Notes: generated from the letters alone by a model not told the origin. Shown: positions 44,745 to 54,368, numbered from the stretch's first letter. The stretch: 64,000 bases of DNA from Thiohalomonas denitrificans (GCA_020725115.1 DYFR01000017.1:1-64000), one strand, 5' to 3'. Made by a program: numbers and translations.

Positions 44745-47138
44745 ATGGAAAACGCCTATCGCATCATCTTTTCCGGCCGCCTGCTGGAGGGCTACGAGCC
44801 TGATGAGGTCAAGCGCAGCCTGGCCAGCCAGCTGCGCCTGACTCCGCAGAAGATCGAGGCCTTTTTCTCCGGCGAGAAACAGGTACTGAAGCATGCCGAT
44901 TCAGCGGCAACGGCCCAACGCTACATGGAGATGTTCACCCGCGCCGGACTGGTGACGGAGATGGAGACGCCGGACGACATTGCGCAGCGCAAGACCCTCC
45001 ATGATGCATCGCGCCCCTCCAGGGCTCCGCGCGCACTGCCGCCGCTAAAGCCCTGGAAAACCGGCTGGCTTTACCGCCCTGCCCTGCGACTGGTGGCGCT
45101 GTTCGAGCTGGGCACGGTGCTGGCCTGGCTGGCGCTGCTGCCGACCCTGTTCATCGTGCTGTTGCATCCTGATCTGCTTGCCGCCCGCCTGTTTGCCCTG
45201 ATCCCCGCCGCCTCCGTCGCCGCTGCGGCCTATGCCTTCATCGTGGTATTCGGCCTGCTGCTGGCGGCCCTTCTGCTCAAGCCACTGCTGGCGCTGCGCC
45301 ACCCCGACGACCCCACCGTGCCGCTGTCGCCGGAGCGGGAGGAGGATCTGTTCGCCTTCGTCGCGGATATCTGCGAGACCATCGCCGTGCCCCCGCCGGC
45401 GGAAATCCTGCTCAGTAATGACGCCACGCTGAATGTGCGTTTTCAGGACGACATCACCAGTGGCCTGCTCAAGGGCCAGACCGTTCTGGTGCTGGGCCTG
45501 CCGCTGCTCGCCAGCCTGAACGTGCGCCAGCTGGCGGCGGCCATCGCCCAGGCCATGCACGGCTGGGCGCCGCGCGAGGCGCCGCGCACCGCGCGGCTGA
45601 TCGAACGCATCGTCGACTGGATGCAACGTGCCACCCACCGGCCGGACATCATCGACCGCCGGCTGGAACGCTGGCGCGACAACTCCCCGCGCCTGGCCCC
45701 GCTGTACGACCAGGCGCTGCGCCTCATCGCCTGGTCGCGCCTGCCGCTACGCATGAACCTGTGGCTCAGCCGCCTGCTGGCCGGTCGGCTGTTGCAGCGT
45801 CGCGTCACCCGGGCCGACGCCGCTGCCCGCCGCCTCGCCGGCAATACCGACTTCCGCCGCATGCTGGAACAGAGCCGGATACTGGCCCATGCCGCGCAAA
45901 AGACCATCCCCGCCCTGAACCGCATGTGGCGCGATCGCAACGAGCTGCCGGACAACATCGCCATGGCCGTGGTGGCCCAGGCCTCGCACCTGCCCGCCGA
46001 GATTCATGAACAGCTGCGTCAGCGTCAGGCCCGGCAGATCACGCAGACCGGCTCGCTGCTGCCCGGCGACGGCCAGCGTCTGGCCTTTCTCGATCTGCAG
46101 CAGGAGGAAGGCCGCTATCGCTGCACCTCCGACAGCGCGCTGCTGTTCCGTCGCTTCGGCAAGCTGATGCACAGCGTCACCATGCGCTATTACCACCAGC
46201 ACCTGCGCCTGCCGGTCACCACCCACAATCTGATCCGTACCCCGCCCAAGGGCAGCCGAGAATACGAGGCCAATCACGTCATCGCCTGCTACTTCGGCAG
46301 CCTGTATGCCGACTTCGCCCCGCTCGGCTTCGAGACGCGCTTCAGCCAGATGCCCGCCGATACCGAGGCCGCCATACAGCACTGGACGCTGTCCCTGACG
46401 CTGATGGAGAAAGAGCGCGCCAAGGCGCGCGCGGCGATGACCACCCTGCACCAGTGCGATGACGACCTGATCACCGTGAGTAACCGCGAGCTGATGCACC
46501 GCGCCGGCTACGGCAACTATCTGGGCGAGCTGCCGCTGCTGAAGAAACAGCGCGACGAGATCCACGAAACCTGCCGCGAATACGAGGCGAAATACGACAC
46601 CGCACTGGAGGACGTGGGCAAGGCCGTCACGCCCTACATCGGCCGCCTCGCAGCCACGCTGGCCCTGCTGACCATTCCGCAGGGACAGGCACGCATCGAG
46701 AACGGCGCGCAGCTGCATGCCGAGGCCGAGGCACTGGTGATCAACGCCGGCGCCCGCATCGAACACATCTATCCGCAACTGCGCAATCTGCGCCTGCAGA
46801 CCCTGTTGCTGGAATCGCTGCTCAGCCACGATTCGCCGCGCGCCAAGCGCAAGCTGCGCGACCTCATTACCGAAAAATCCGACGACATCAACCGCACCCT
46901 GAAGGGCATCGACGTGGCCCTGCGCAGCGTGCCGTTTCCCTTCCCCTCGCAGCAGAAGTACCGCAACCTGATGCAGTGGGTGCTGCGCAACGCCCAGCCC
47001 GGGAGCAGCCCCGCCGCTGCCCTCGACCGCGGCACCGACGCCGTGCAGAACCTGCGGCTGATCCAGCGCCTCATCGTCGGTCGACTCTGCGCCATCGCCC
47101 TGCAGGTGGAAAAGGCCTTCAACCTCAAGGCTCCGTAA
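44745..47138 (+). CDS. Membrane protein with degenerate M48-like peptidase region
   Basis: This 797-residue protein has a small N-terminal domain (about 1-75, RIIFSGRLLEGYEPDEVKRS), two membrane helices near 118-180, and a region resembling M48 membrane peptidases. That region (VLVLGLPLLASLNVRQLAAA) leads where active relatives carry HExxH. Here the sequence is AIAQAMHGW, so the zinc motif is lost. A long helical C-terminal half follows. It is probably a non-catalytic scaffold. It is divergent from metH. Confidence 0.7.
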   Translation: MENAYRIIFSGRLLEGYEPDEVKRSLASQLRLTPQKIEAFFSGEKQVLKHADSAATAQRYMEMFTRAGLVTEMETPDDIAQRKTLHDASRPSRAPRALPPLKPWKTGWLYRPALRLVALFELGTVLAWLALLPTLFIVLLHPDLLAARLFALIPAASVAAAAYAFIVVFGLLLAALLLKPLLALRHPDDPTVPLSPEREEDLFAFVADICETIAVPPPAEILLSNDATLNVRFQDDITSGLLKGQTVLVLGLPLLASLNVRQLAAAIAQAMHGWAPREAPRTARLIERIVDWMQRATHRPDIIDRRLERWRDNSPRLAPLYDQALRLIAWSRLPLRMNLWLSRLLAGRLLQRRVTRADAAARRLAGNTDFRRMLEQSRILAHAAQKTIPALNRMWRDRNELPDNIAMAVVAQASHLPAEIHEQLRQRQARQITQTGSLLPGDGQRLAFLDLQQEEGRYRCTSDSALLFRRFGKLMHSVTMRYYHQHLRLPVTTHNLIRTPPKGSREYEANHVIACYFGSLYADFAPLGFETRFSQMPADTEAAIQHWTLSLTLMEKERAKARAAMTTLHQCDDDLITVSNRELMHRAGYGNYLGELPLLKKQRDEIHETCREYEAKYDTALEDVGKAVTPYIGRLAATLALLTIPQGQARIENGAQLHAEAEALVINAGARIEHIYPQLRNLRLQTLLLESLLSHDSPRAKRKLRDLITEKSDDINRTLKGIDVALRSVPFPFPSQQKYRNLMQWVLRNAQPGSSPAAALDRGTDAVQNLRLIQRLIVGRLCAIALQVEKAFNLKAP

Positions 47139-47400
47139 ACGAGGCCGTTTGCGCCGTAAAACATCTCTTCGCAGGACTTGTGGCGCGTCGGCAGGTTATT
47201 GCCATCACAGATCAGTTCGACGCTGTATGTGTTGCTTCTCGGCGCAGCGGACACATCGACCATGAAGAGGCCGGGAAGGAAGGGGTTCTGGATACTCTCG
47301 GGCGAAAGGTACATGGCATCTCTCCGTTGTTTGCGTTATAGGAGATACCATACGCGGCACAGGGTGTACCGCCAGTAGGGACGGGGCTGCGGGGCTTCGA
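47139..47400. other. Gene-poor stretch with a possible gene remnant
   Basis: A minus-strand frame starting at 47314 behind a GGAGAG site reads MYLSPESIQNPFLPGLFMVD and continues about 55 residues before running antisense into the upstream gene's 3' end. The match to a plausible start and the AT-richer base use suggest a remnant of a lost gene, but no family is recognisable. No hairpin or repeat family member is present. Confidence 0.35.
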
Positions 47401-48720
47401 TTATGAGGAAGGTAGCTTGAGCCGGTGATAGCGCCCGATATTCGCGGCGACAGCATCCGGCACGCCAGCCTGCTTGGCAAACTCAGCCCAGCGGGCAACC
47501 ACATCCACGACCTCGTCGATTATTCGTTGTGGCCGTGAGAGATTGATGGCGCGCCCAACAGCAATAATATCCTCCCGGCTGAAATGATCGCTCTTTCCGT
47601 TGATGGTCATCTGGTGCTGGTTTGTCCATTGCCCACCGGGATTATGGGCGTACATCACATCGAACGCAGGGGACAAGTGCCAGTCGCCTGCCTGATCCAT
47701 CAGGAAGGCGACATTCTTGGTGTGATCATCCTGGTTGCGCGCTACCACATTGAAAACCATGCGGCGGAACTGCTGCACGGCCTCAGCCTTGGTCAGGCGC
47801 AGTTGTCGCATCACAAGGAAGGCCTGCTCGTAACCGTAGGCTCGCGGCATATTGAAGTCGTAGTGAGCAATCGCGCAGAGAGATTGCATGTGTATCTTCG
47901 CTCCGTCCACACGGTCGAACCGCTTGGTCAGAAAATGGGCGCGGCCATTCTCCTGCAGTAGGCGGCATTCGGACATCTCAATGCCGGCGGCCCTGGCCAT
48001 GAGGTGGTAGGCGTACTCAATGCGCCCATACCCTTCCGTTTCGCCAAGCTCCAGGTCGGAAACGCCATCGAACTTGAGAAGCCAGTAATCGTAGCCCTCT
48101 GGCACAGGCGCCTGACCAGACAGGAGATGCCCCTCACCGTTCATGGCGATAATGGCCTTGGCGCGGGCGCCGCCGGCAGAAGTGCCAACACGCAGGATGT
48201 CGCGCATGGCTTCCGCATCCTGTGCCTCACCGGTCCCGAGATGTGCGTCGAGGCGCGAGCGCTGAGTAATAATCTCTTTGGCCAACCCGACCAGTTCTGA
48301 TATCTCAATAGGCACTGAGCGATCCAGAGCCGCGTGATTTGTTGCCGGCTGGAACTCCAGGGCGCCCATGCCGCGCGTGCCGGTATAGCAAAGCCGCTCG
48401 ACCGGCGAGAAGGAGTCAGCAGGCCGGCCTTGCCGAGCAAGCCAGGCGTTGATGATGGCCGTGCCAAACTTGTCCGGCAGCACATCCGCAAGAAGGCCGG
48501 GCAGTCCGTGGAAGGTGTCGCGGCTGATGCTGGGAAAGCTGAAGACCTGGCCGGAGGCTCCCGGCCCGGCGGGCATCATGATCGGCGCGAGATCGTAGCC
48601 TGTCGCCAGAAAGGAGGGGTCGAACTCAAAACTGCCAATCTCTCGCGCAGCATCCCACAGGACGGCGCCGACGCGATGGCCCCAGAGGTGGACCGTGGCG
48701 ACCGGTGCGGGCGTTACCAT
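47401..48720 (-). CDS. hipA: HipA-type toxin kinase
   Basis: This 439-residue Ser/Thr kinase has an N-terminal HipA domain with the GTRGMGALEF motif, a P-loop-like GTSAGGARAKAII, catalytic RNQDDHTKNVAF and the metal-binding SPAFDVMY. HipA in E. coli phosphorylates GltX and causes growth arrest. Its ATG overlaps the upstream hipB-like gene by seven bases. All catalytic residues appear intact. Confidence 0.92.
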   Translation of the reverse strand: MVTPAPVATVHLWGHRVGAVLWDAAREIGSFEFDPSFLATGYDLAPIMMPAGPGASGQVFSFPSISRDTFHGLPGLLADVLPDKFGTAIINAWLARQGRPADSFSPVERLCYTGTRGMGALEFQPATNHAALDRSVPIEISELVGLAKEIITQRSRLDAHLGTGEAQDAEAMRDILRVGTSAGGARAKAIIAMNGEGHLLSGQAPVPEGYDYWLLKFDGVSDLELGETEGYGRIEYAYHLMARAAGIEMSECRLLQENGRAHFLTKRFDRVDGAKIHMQSLCAIAHYDFNMPRAYGYEQAFLVMRQLRLTKAEAVQQFRRMVFNVVARNQDDHTKNVAFLMDQAGDWHLSPAFDVMYAHNPGGQWTNQHQMTINGKSDHFSREDIIAVGRAINLSRPQRIIDEVVDVVARWAEFAKQAGVPDAVAANIGRYHRLKLPSS

Positions 48721-49130
48721 GTTCCGCCCCGCTTCTTAGGGTTGGCGACCGGTTTGCTCGCCTTGGCGACGGTTCGCTGCCCCCCTTCCTGTTTGGCGCT
48801 TTTCACGATGGCGCGCAGCTGCCCTTGTAAGGCGGGGCGGGCACGCTGGCGGGCAGGGGTATGACGGGCGATGGCGGCCATTGGGCTTGCGGCAGGCTCA
48901 GGCAGGAAATTATCGAGGAGGGAGAGGGCGTCCAGTTCGCGCAGGACAGCAATAAGCGTTTCGAGTTTGCCCCGTCCAGCCTCCAACGCGGAAATCGTGT
49001 TTTTGCTGATGGCGGCGTGCTGAGCGACCGTCTCAATGGTCATATTCTTGCGCAAGCGTAACGCCCGCAGGCGTTGCCCAAGGATTTGGGTAATGGCACC
49101 ATCCGATAGTACATGCCAGTCATCGTTCAT
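48714..49130 (-). CDS. hipB: HipB-type HTH antitoxin
   Basis: This 138-residue protein has an Xre-type HTH at about 15-70 (ILGQRLRALRLRKNMTIETV then ISKNTISALEAGRGKLETL). A basic, disordered C-terminal tail (about 95-138) follows that is longer than in E. coli HipB. The ATG at 49130 matches the HTH family start. The frame is open further upstream but carries no domain. It represses hipBA and neutralises HipA. Confidence 0.88.
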   Translation of the reverse strand: MNDDWHVLSDGAITQILGQRLRALRLRKNMTIETVAQHAAISKNTISALEAGRGKLETLIAVLRELDALSLLDNFLPEPAASPMAAIARHTPARQRARPALQGQLRAIVKSAKQEGGQRTVAKASKPVANPKKRGGTW

Positions 49131-49153
49131 AACGCCCACCGTTTTGGCAATTA

Positions 49154-49218
49154 CGGCACTAAATGCCGACCAAGGACCAAGAATGTGGGAATTATAGCAC
49201 GGGCGGTGCAATGAACAA
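49154..49218 (-). promoter_or_regulatory. Promoter and operator of hipBA
   Basis: On the minus strand a -35-like TTGTTC (49213-49218) and a perfect -10 TATAAT (49191-49196) are 16 bases apart. A palindrome CGGCA-TTTAG-TGCCG (49154-49168) lies between the -10 and the hipB start, the expected place for HipB binding. Confidence 0.6.
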
Positions 49219-49542
49219 CGCCCGCTACCCGCATCATCTCCTGCCGCAATACTGGAGCCTGGTGGATGGCCACTGAGACCACTCCATGCCGGTCCGGCAA
49301 CCCCCCCGTGCTCTATTGATGGTCGGGATACCCTCGGAAGTGACCTGCCCACCGATGCGCAACTCTACTTTCACCTGTTGCGGCGCCAGGCAACCCCTCT
49401 GCTCACGTGCCAGAACCTGCCCTCCCGACAGGCTCGTGCGCCGCGGTGATCTGGCTGCCTCCCCGGTTGGACAGGCATCACCTTGCACTATCCCCCGGGT
49501 GCATTAGAGTTAATCGTCTACCCCTCTATGGAGGACACGGCC
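49219..49542. other. 324-bp stretch without a supported gene
   Basis: Beyond the hipBA promoter the sequence is GC-rich and contains only short frames with no family signal. A weak plus-strand promoter for the next gene may be TTGCAC near 49482 with TAGAGT about 16 bases downstream. No member of the repeat families was seen here. Confidence 0.4.
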
Positions 49543-49767
49543 ATGGCCAGCGAAACCCTGCTCCATATCGACGAATCCCTCAACGGCAACCAGCGCGAGG
49601 AACTGCTCGCCTGGCTCGGCAACCGCCCGGAAGGCCTGCATGCACACATGCAATCCGGCAAGGATCACCTGCTGTTCGTCGCCTTCAATCCGGAAGAGAT
49701 GTGTCCGCACGATCTGGTGGCCATCGTCAACGAACGCGGGTTGCATGCCCAGCTTATCGACCTGTAG
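49543..49767 (+). CDS. Small hypothetical protein, 74 residues
   Basis: It begins MASETLLHIDESLNGNQREE and contains HDLVAIVNERGLHAQLIDL. The pattern beta-alpha-beta-beta-alpha-beta is compatible with a ferredoxin-like fold such as heavy-metal-associated domains, but the CxxC metal motif is absent (a single Cys in EEMCPHD). A GGAGG site lies eight bases upstream. The function is unknown. Confidence 0.6.
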   Translation: MASETLLHIDESLNGNQREELLAWLGNRPEGLHAHMQSGKDHLLFVAFNPEEMCPHDLVAIVNERGLHAQLIDL

Positions 49768-49880
49768 ACCCGGCACTTTCACCGTTCAGCCGCAGGGGTG
49801 AACGGTGAATGCCATGCCGCAATCCATCTGCAACTATCTAAAAATCAAACACACCGAACTTAACCATGGTTTGGTGGTGT

Positions 49881-50201
49881 CTAATCCTGGGCAATGAACT
49901 TGAGCCCGGCGATGGACGCGATGAGGGTGCAGAGAAAGAATGCGCGCCAGAAGCTAAGCGGATCCTTGAAGAATACGATACCGATAATCGCCGTACCAAA
50001 GGCGCCGATACCGGTCCACACCGCGTAGGCGGTGCCCAGCGGAATCGTCTGCATGGCCTTGGACAACAGCCAGAAGCTGATACCGCCGAGCACCAGGGTC
50101 GACAAGGTCGGCCCAAGGCGGGTGAACTGTTCGGACATCTTGAGGCTGGTGGTAAATCCCAGCTCAAAGAGGCCGGCCAGCAGCAGATAATTCCATCCCA
50201 T
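49881..50201 (-). CDS. SMR-family exporter, Gdx/SugE type
   Basis: This 106-residue protein has four membrane helices. The essential E13 (LAGLFELGF) and the GTAYAVWTGIGAFG motif place it in the Gdx (SugE) branch that exports guanidinium rather than the EmrE multidrug branch. Its start overlaps the end of the NfeD gene upstream. No guanidine riboswitch precedes it, because it is inside an operon. Confidence 0.88.
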   Translation of the reverse strand: MGWNYLLLAGLFELGFTTSLKMSEQFTRLGPTLSTLVLGGISFWLLSKAMQTIPLGTAYAVWTGIGAFGTAIIGIVFFKDPLSFWRAFFLCTLIASIAGLKFIAQD

Positions 50202-50650
50202 CAGATCAGCACTTCCACCTGCAGTACCGTGCCGTCCACACCGGTCACCTTGACCCGGCTACCCGCCGCGCAATCGGCGCCGTTGATCTTCCAGATGGAA
50301 TCGTCGACGTGGATCTTGCCCTGGCCATTGACGATGGGTTCGTCCAGGGTGAAGGTGCGGCCCACATACTGCGCGCCGCGGCGGTTGAGGGTGGGACGAT
50401 CGGTATGGATCGGGCGCTTCTTCAGGTAATTGCGCCCCAGCACCGTGGCGACGATCGACAGCACGGCAAAACCGAACACCTGATACTCCCAGCCCATGCC
50501 CGGCGCCATCAGGACAGCGCCGCCGACAATGGCGGCGGAGATGCCCATGAACAGCAAGTAGGTGCCGGGGGTGAACACCTCCAGCACCACGAACAGCACG
50601 GCGAGGATCCACCAGTGCCAGTGAGTCAGCTGCTGGAACATTTCGCCCAT
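50201..50650 (-). CDS. NfeD-like membrane protein
   Basis: This 149-residue protein has three membrane helices (about 12-75, including FVVLEVFTPGTYLLFMGISA) and a C-terminal OB-fold domain (about 90-149, YVGRTFTLDEPIVNGQGKI). NfeD proteins partner with stomatin-like SPFH proteins. The SPFH gene lies directly upstream, five bases away. Together they may organise membrane microdomains. Confidence 0.88.
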   Translation of the reverse strand: MGEMFQQLTHWHWWILAVLFVVLEVFTPGTYLLFMGISAAIVGGAVLMAPGMGWEYQVFGFAVLSIVATVLGRNYLKKRPIHTDRPTLNRRGAQYVGRTFTLDEPIVNGQGKIHVDDSIWKINGADCAAGSRVKVTGVDGTVLQVEVLI

Positions 50651-50654
50651 GGCA

Positions 50655-51587
50655 TCAGCCCCGCTTCGCCTGCTGCTGCGCCAGCGAATTCTTGGCCAGC
50701 TCGGCGATGCCGCCGATGGCGCCGATGACGCCGGAGGCCTCCAGCGGCATGAACACCACCTTCTGGTTGTCGGCCGAGGCGATCTGCTGCAGCGCCTCGA
50801 CGTACTTGGTGGCGACGAAGTAATTGATGGCGTTGATGTCGCCCTTGGCGATGGCCTGCGACACCATGTGCGTCGCCTTGGCCTCGGCCTCGGCCAGACG
50901 CTCACGCGCCTCCGCCTCGCGCCAGGCCGCCTCGCGCTTGCCTTCGGCCTCGAGGATGGCCGACTGCTTCTCGCCCTCGGCGCGCAGGATCGCCGCCTGG
51001 CGGTGGCCCTCGGCCTCCAGGATCGAGGCGCGCTTTTCACGCTCGGCCTTCATCTGCCGCGCCATGGAATCCACCAGGTCGCGCGGCGGTGAGATGTCCT
51101 TGATCTCGATGCGCGTCACCTTGACGCCCCACGGCGTGGTGGCGTCGTCGACCACATGCAGCAGCTGGGCGTTGATCTTGTCGCGCTGCGACAGCAGCTC
51201 GTCCAGATCCATGGATCCCATCACGGTACGGATGTTGGTCATGGTGAGATTGAGGATGGCGTGCTGCAGCTGGTTCACCTCGTAGGCCGCCTTGGCGGCA
51301 TCGAGCACCTGGAAGAACACCACGCCGTCCACCCGCACCATCGCGTTGTCCTTGGTGATCACCTCCTGTGACGGCACGTCGAGCACCGTCTCCATCATGT
51401 TCATCTTCGCACCGAGGCGATCGATCACCGGGATGATGAAGTGCAGGCCCGGCTCCAGCGTGCGCGTGTAGCGACCGAAGCGCTCCACCGTGTACTCCAT
51501 GCCCTGCGGCACCGATTTGACGCCGAGAAATACCAGCACCACGGCGAGGACAAGCAGGAACAGAACGAATGCGGCGAAACCTTCCAT
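50655..51587 (-). CDS. qmcA: SPFH/stomatin-like membrane protein (QmcA type)
   Basis: This 310-residue protein has one N-terminal membrane helix (about 4-24), an SPFH domain (about 25-190), and a long Glu/Ala-rich coiled coil (about 190-250) of repeated ILEAEGxxQAAILRAEG units. A small hydrophobic C-terminal end follows. It matches QmcA of E. coli in length and order. It forms an operon with nfeD and the Gdx exporter. Confidence 0.9.
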   Translation of the reverse strand: MEGFAAFVLFLLVLAVVLVFLGVKSVPQGMEYTVERFGRYTRTLEPGLHFIIPVIDRLGAKMNMMETVLDVPSQEVITKDNAMVRVDGVVFFQVLDAAKAAYEVNQLQHAILNLTMTNIRTVMGSMDLDELLSQRDKINAQLLHVVDDATTPWGVKVTRIEIKDISPPRDLVDSMARQMKAEREKRASILEAEGHRQAAILRAEGEKQSAILEAEGKREAAWREAEARERLAEAEAKATHMVSQAIAKGDINAINYFVATKYVEALQQIASADNQKVVFMPLEASGVIGAIGGIAELAKNSLAQQQAKRG

Positions 51588-51668
51588 GGGTGACTCCTTG
51601 ATGGCTGTTGGATGGCGCCCATCCTAGCACCTGCCCGCACCGGGCGGGAATGGCGTAAAATCCGCGCC

Positions 51669-52445
51669 ATGAACGTCAAGCCCCCCAAATCCCTGCTGCG
51701 TCTGGTCGGCCAGGCCATCGCCCACTACGGCATGATCAAGGAAGGTGATCGCGTCCTGCTCGGCCTGTCCGGCGGCAAGGACTCGCTGTCGCTGCTGCAC
51801 GTGCTGCGCCATCTGCAACGCGCCGCGCCGGTGCACTTCGAGGTGGGCGCCATCACCGTCGATCCGCAGATCCCGGCCTTCAATCCGGCGGCGCTCAAGC
51901 CCTATCTGGCGGAACTGGGCGTGCCGTATTTTTTCCAGGAACAGCCGATCATGGACGACGCGAGCAAACACGCCGCCGACCCCGGCTTTTCCTTCTGTGC
52001 CTTCTGCGCGCGCATGAAGCGCGGCATCATCTACAGTACGGCGCGGCGCGAGGGCTATAACGTCATCGCCCTGGGCCAGCATCTGGACGACCTGGCGCAA
52101 AGCTTCCTCATGTCGGCCATGCACCGCGGCCAGCTGCGCACCATGAAGGCCCACTACACCATCGACGCCGGCGATCTGCGCGTGATCCGGCCGCTGGTCT
52201 ATGTGCGCGAACGCCAGACCGCGGCCTTCGCCGAGGCGGCGGAGCTGCCCATCGTGCCGGAAAACTGCCCGGCCTGCTTCGACATGCCCACCGAGCGCGA
52301 ACACATGAAGCAGCTGCTGCTGGACGAGGAAGGCCGCTACAAGCACCTGTTCCGCAACCTGCTGCACACCATGCGCCCGTTGATGGGTGATCGTGTCGAT
52401 GGCCGCGATGCCGGCGACGAAGACGGCGACACGGACGGCATGTAG
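51669..52445 (+). CDS. ttcA: tRNA 2-thiocytidine(32) synthetase
   Basis: This 258-residue enzyme thiolates cytidine 32 of tRNAs. It has the PP-loop LSGGKDS at 33-39, and [4Fe-4S]-binding cysteines C110/C113 (FCAFCARMK) and C200 (ENCPACF). It is somewhat shorter than E. coli TtcA (311) at the ends. The ATG at 51669 gives the usual start. Its stop codon overlaps the next gene's GTG by one base. Confidence 0.93.
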   Translation: MNVKPPKSLLRLVGQAIAHYGMIKEGDRVLLGLSGGKDSLSLLHVLRHLQRAAPVHFEVGAITVDPQIPAFNPAALKPYLAELGVPYFFQEQPIMDDASKHAADPGFSFCAFCARMKRGIIYSTARREGYNVIALGQHLDDLAQSFLMSAMHRGQLRTMKAHYTIDAGDLRVIRPLVYVRERQTAAFAEAAELPIVPENCPACFDMPTEREHMKQLLLDEEGRYKHLFRNLLHTMRPLMGDRVDGRDAGDEDGDTDGM

Positions 52446-53323
52446 TGCATCCGCTCGCCCTGTTCCTGCTGCGCTTCGTCGCCCGCCTGCCGCTGTCCGT
52501 GCTGCACGGTGCCGGCACACTGCTGGGCTGGCTGTCCTGGCTCGTTCCCAATCCGAACAAGACCGTCGCGCTGCGCAACCTGGAGCTGTGCTTTCCGCAG
52601 CAGGGGCGTGCCGCGCGCCATGCGCTGGCACGGCGCTATCTCATCGAGGCGGGCAAGACCCTGACGGAAACCATCGCGCTGTGGCTGGGCGATCCGGAAC
52701 GGCTGCGGGCCTATACCCGCGAGGTGCGCGGCGGCGAACTGCTGGAGCAGGCGCTGGCGCAGGGTAAGGGCGTCATCATCGTCTCGCCCCACATCGGCTC
52801 GTGGGAGTACGTGGGCCTGTACTGCGCCGCACTGCATCCCATGACCTGCCTGTACCGCCCGGCGCGCAAGCAGGGACTGGAGAGCGTGGTGGTCAGCGGC
52901 CGCGAGCGCATGGGCATGCGCCTGGCGCCCACCGACACGCGGGGGGTGCGCATCCTGTTGCAGGCGCTGAAGGGCAATGAGCTCATCGGGATATTGCCGG
53001 ATCAGGATCCGCGCGACGAGGCCGGCGCCTTTGCGCCGTTCTTCGGCGTCCCGGCCAAGACCATGACCCTGCTGCCGCGCCTGGCGCACAAGAGCGGCGC
53101 CCCGGTGCTCTTCGCCTGCGCCGAACGCCTGCCCCGCGGCCGCGGCTTCCGCCTGCATTTCCTGCCGGCGCCGGAAGGCCTTGCAGGCAACGACACCATC
53201 GCGGCGGCCGCCGCGCTCAATCAGGGCGTGGAACAATGCGTGCGCATCGCGCCGGAACAGTATCAGTGGGCCTACAAGCGCTTCCGCACCCGGCCGGAAG
53301 GCGAGGCGTCGCTGTACCTTTGA
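52445..53323 (+). CDS. Lipid A-type acyltransferase (LpxL/HtrB family)
   Basis: This 292-residue inner-membrane enzyme has the catalytic HxxxxE motif SPHIGSWE near 115-122 and the downstream GILPDQDPRDEAG loop. An N-terminal hydrophobic anchor is present. It would add a secondary acyl chain to lipid A. Translation starts at GTG, one base overlapping ttcA. A second family member is encoded convergently at 53430-54368. Confidence 0.88.
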   Translation: MHPLALFLLRFVARLPLSVLHGAGTLLGWLSWLVPNPNKTVALRNLELCFPQQGRAARHALARRYLIEAGKTLTETIALWLGDPERLRAYTREVRGGELLEQALAQGKGVIIVSPHIGSWEYVGLYCAALHPMTCLYRPARKQGLESVVVSGRERMGMRLAPTDTRGVRILLQALKGNELIGILPDQDPRDEAGAFAPFFGVPAKTMTLLPRLAHKSGAPVLFACAERLPRGRGFRLHFLPAPEGLAGNDTIAAAAALNQGVEQCVRIAPEQYQWAYKRFRTRPEGEASLYL

Positions 53324-53333
53324 GGCAGATACA

Positions 53334-53424
53334 GGAGTAAAGAGGAAAGATACAAGTGGCTTAAAACAACACGAGCGCAGCGAGCTCATTCCCTTGTATC
53401 TTGCCACTTGTATCTTGTATCTCT
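53334..53424. repeat. Repeat family E inverted repeat
   Basis: GATACAAGTGGC (53349-53360) and its perfect inverse (53403-53414) flank a 42-base loop. It separates the two convergent acyltransferase genes. Confidence 0.7.
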
Positions 53425-53429
53425 GTTCT

Positions 53430-54368
53430 TCAGTACGGCCTCTCGCCCCCGTCCGGCCGCGTCTGGAACATGCGCTGGCCCCACATGTACTGCTCCGGCG
53501 CCAGCATCACCAGTTCCTCGAAGGCGGCGTTGAGCCGCCCGGCATCGGCCGCGTGATCGCCGCTCGGCACCCCCGCCAGCGGCGGCAGGATCTGCACCAC
53601 GTAGCGCTGGTCGCTGGCGCGGTACCAGGTGGTGCAGGGTATGAGTTGCGCCTGGCACAGCCGCGCCAGGCGGAACGGCGCGGTAAGCGTGCACTTGGGC
53701 ACGCCGAAGAAGGGTGCGAACACCGCCTCGCCGCCGTGGCCGTCCTCGTCCACCGGATAGAAGAACACCCGCCCCGCCTTCACCTCGCGGATCACCGGGC
53801 GCATGCCTTCCTCGCGGGTATAAAGCCGGCAGCCGAAACGGGTGCGCCGGTGCGACATCAGCCATTCGATGAGCGGGTTGCGCATGCGGTTGGCATAGGT
53901 CACCAGGGGCCAGCGGCCGGACAGGGCGATGCCGCCGAAGTCCATGCCGTGGGAGTGCACCGTCACCAGGATCGCCCGCCCGCCGCCGGCAAGCACATTG
54001 GCCAGGTGCTCTTCGCCCTCGATGACGATGCGGGAGAAAAAGCGCCGCCGGCTCGCCCACCAGAACAGACCGAAATCGGCCAGCGCTGCGCCCTGGGAGC
54101 GAAAGCTCGCACGCAACACCTCCTCGCGCCGCACCTCGTCCCAATGATTGAACGACCAGGCCAGGTTGAGGCGGGCGATGCCGCTGCGCTTGGCATTGCG
54201 GCGGTACGACTGCGCACCCAGCCAGGCACCGAAGCCGCGACGCACTGCCGTCGGCAGCGCGCCGAACAGTGCATGCAGTCCCAGGCCCAGCCAGATCCCC
54301 CAGTAGCGCGGCGCCAGAAAGCGGCGCGGCAATGGCGGCGGATACAGGTGGGGGGTGTCGTTGGCCAT
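53430..54368 (-). CDS. Second lipid A-type acyltransferase (LpxL/LpxM family)
   Basis: This 312-residue protein has the HxxxxD motif HSHGMDFGG near 140, the YANRMRNPLIEWLM segment and FFYPVDEDGHGG. It is related to, but clearly diverged from, the neighbour at 52445. The start at 54368 (MANDTPHLYPPP) is preferred over 54383. It overlaps the end of the fructosamine kinase gene, so the two are co-transcribed. Confidence 0.87.
   Translation of the reverse strand: MANDTPHLYPPPLPRRFLAPRYWGIWLGLGLHALFGALPTAVRRGFGAWLGAQSYRRNAKRSGIARLNLAWSFNHWDEVRREEVLRASFRSQGAALADFGLFWWASRRRFFSRIVIEGEEHLANVLAGGGRAILVTVHSHGMDFGGIALSGRWPLVTYANRMRNPLIEWLMSHRRTRFGCRLYTREEGMRPVIREVKAGRVFFYPVDEDGHGGEAVFAPFFGVPKCTLTAPFRLARLCQAQLIPCTTWYRASDQRYVVQILPPLAGVPSGDHAADAGRLNAAFEELVMLAPEQYMWGQRMFQTRPDGGERPY

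Noticed and set aside
46769..47314. A 181-codon minus-strand frame as a full gene
   Set aside because: All but the first 55 codons are antisense to the M48-like gene, so only a possible remnant is reported.
49881..50201. Guanidine riboswitch ahead of the Gdx/SugE gene
   Set aside because: The gene starts inside the nfeD stop region, so no leader exists for one.
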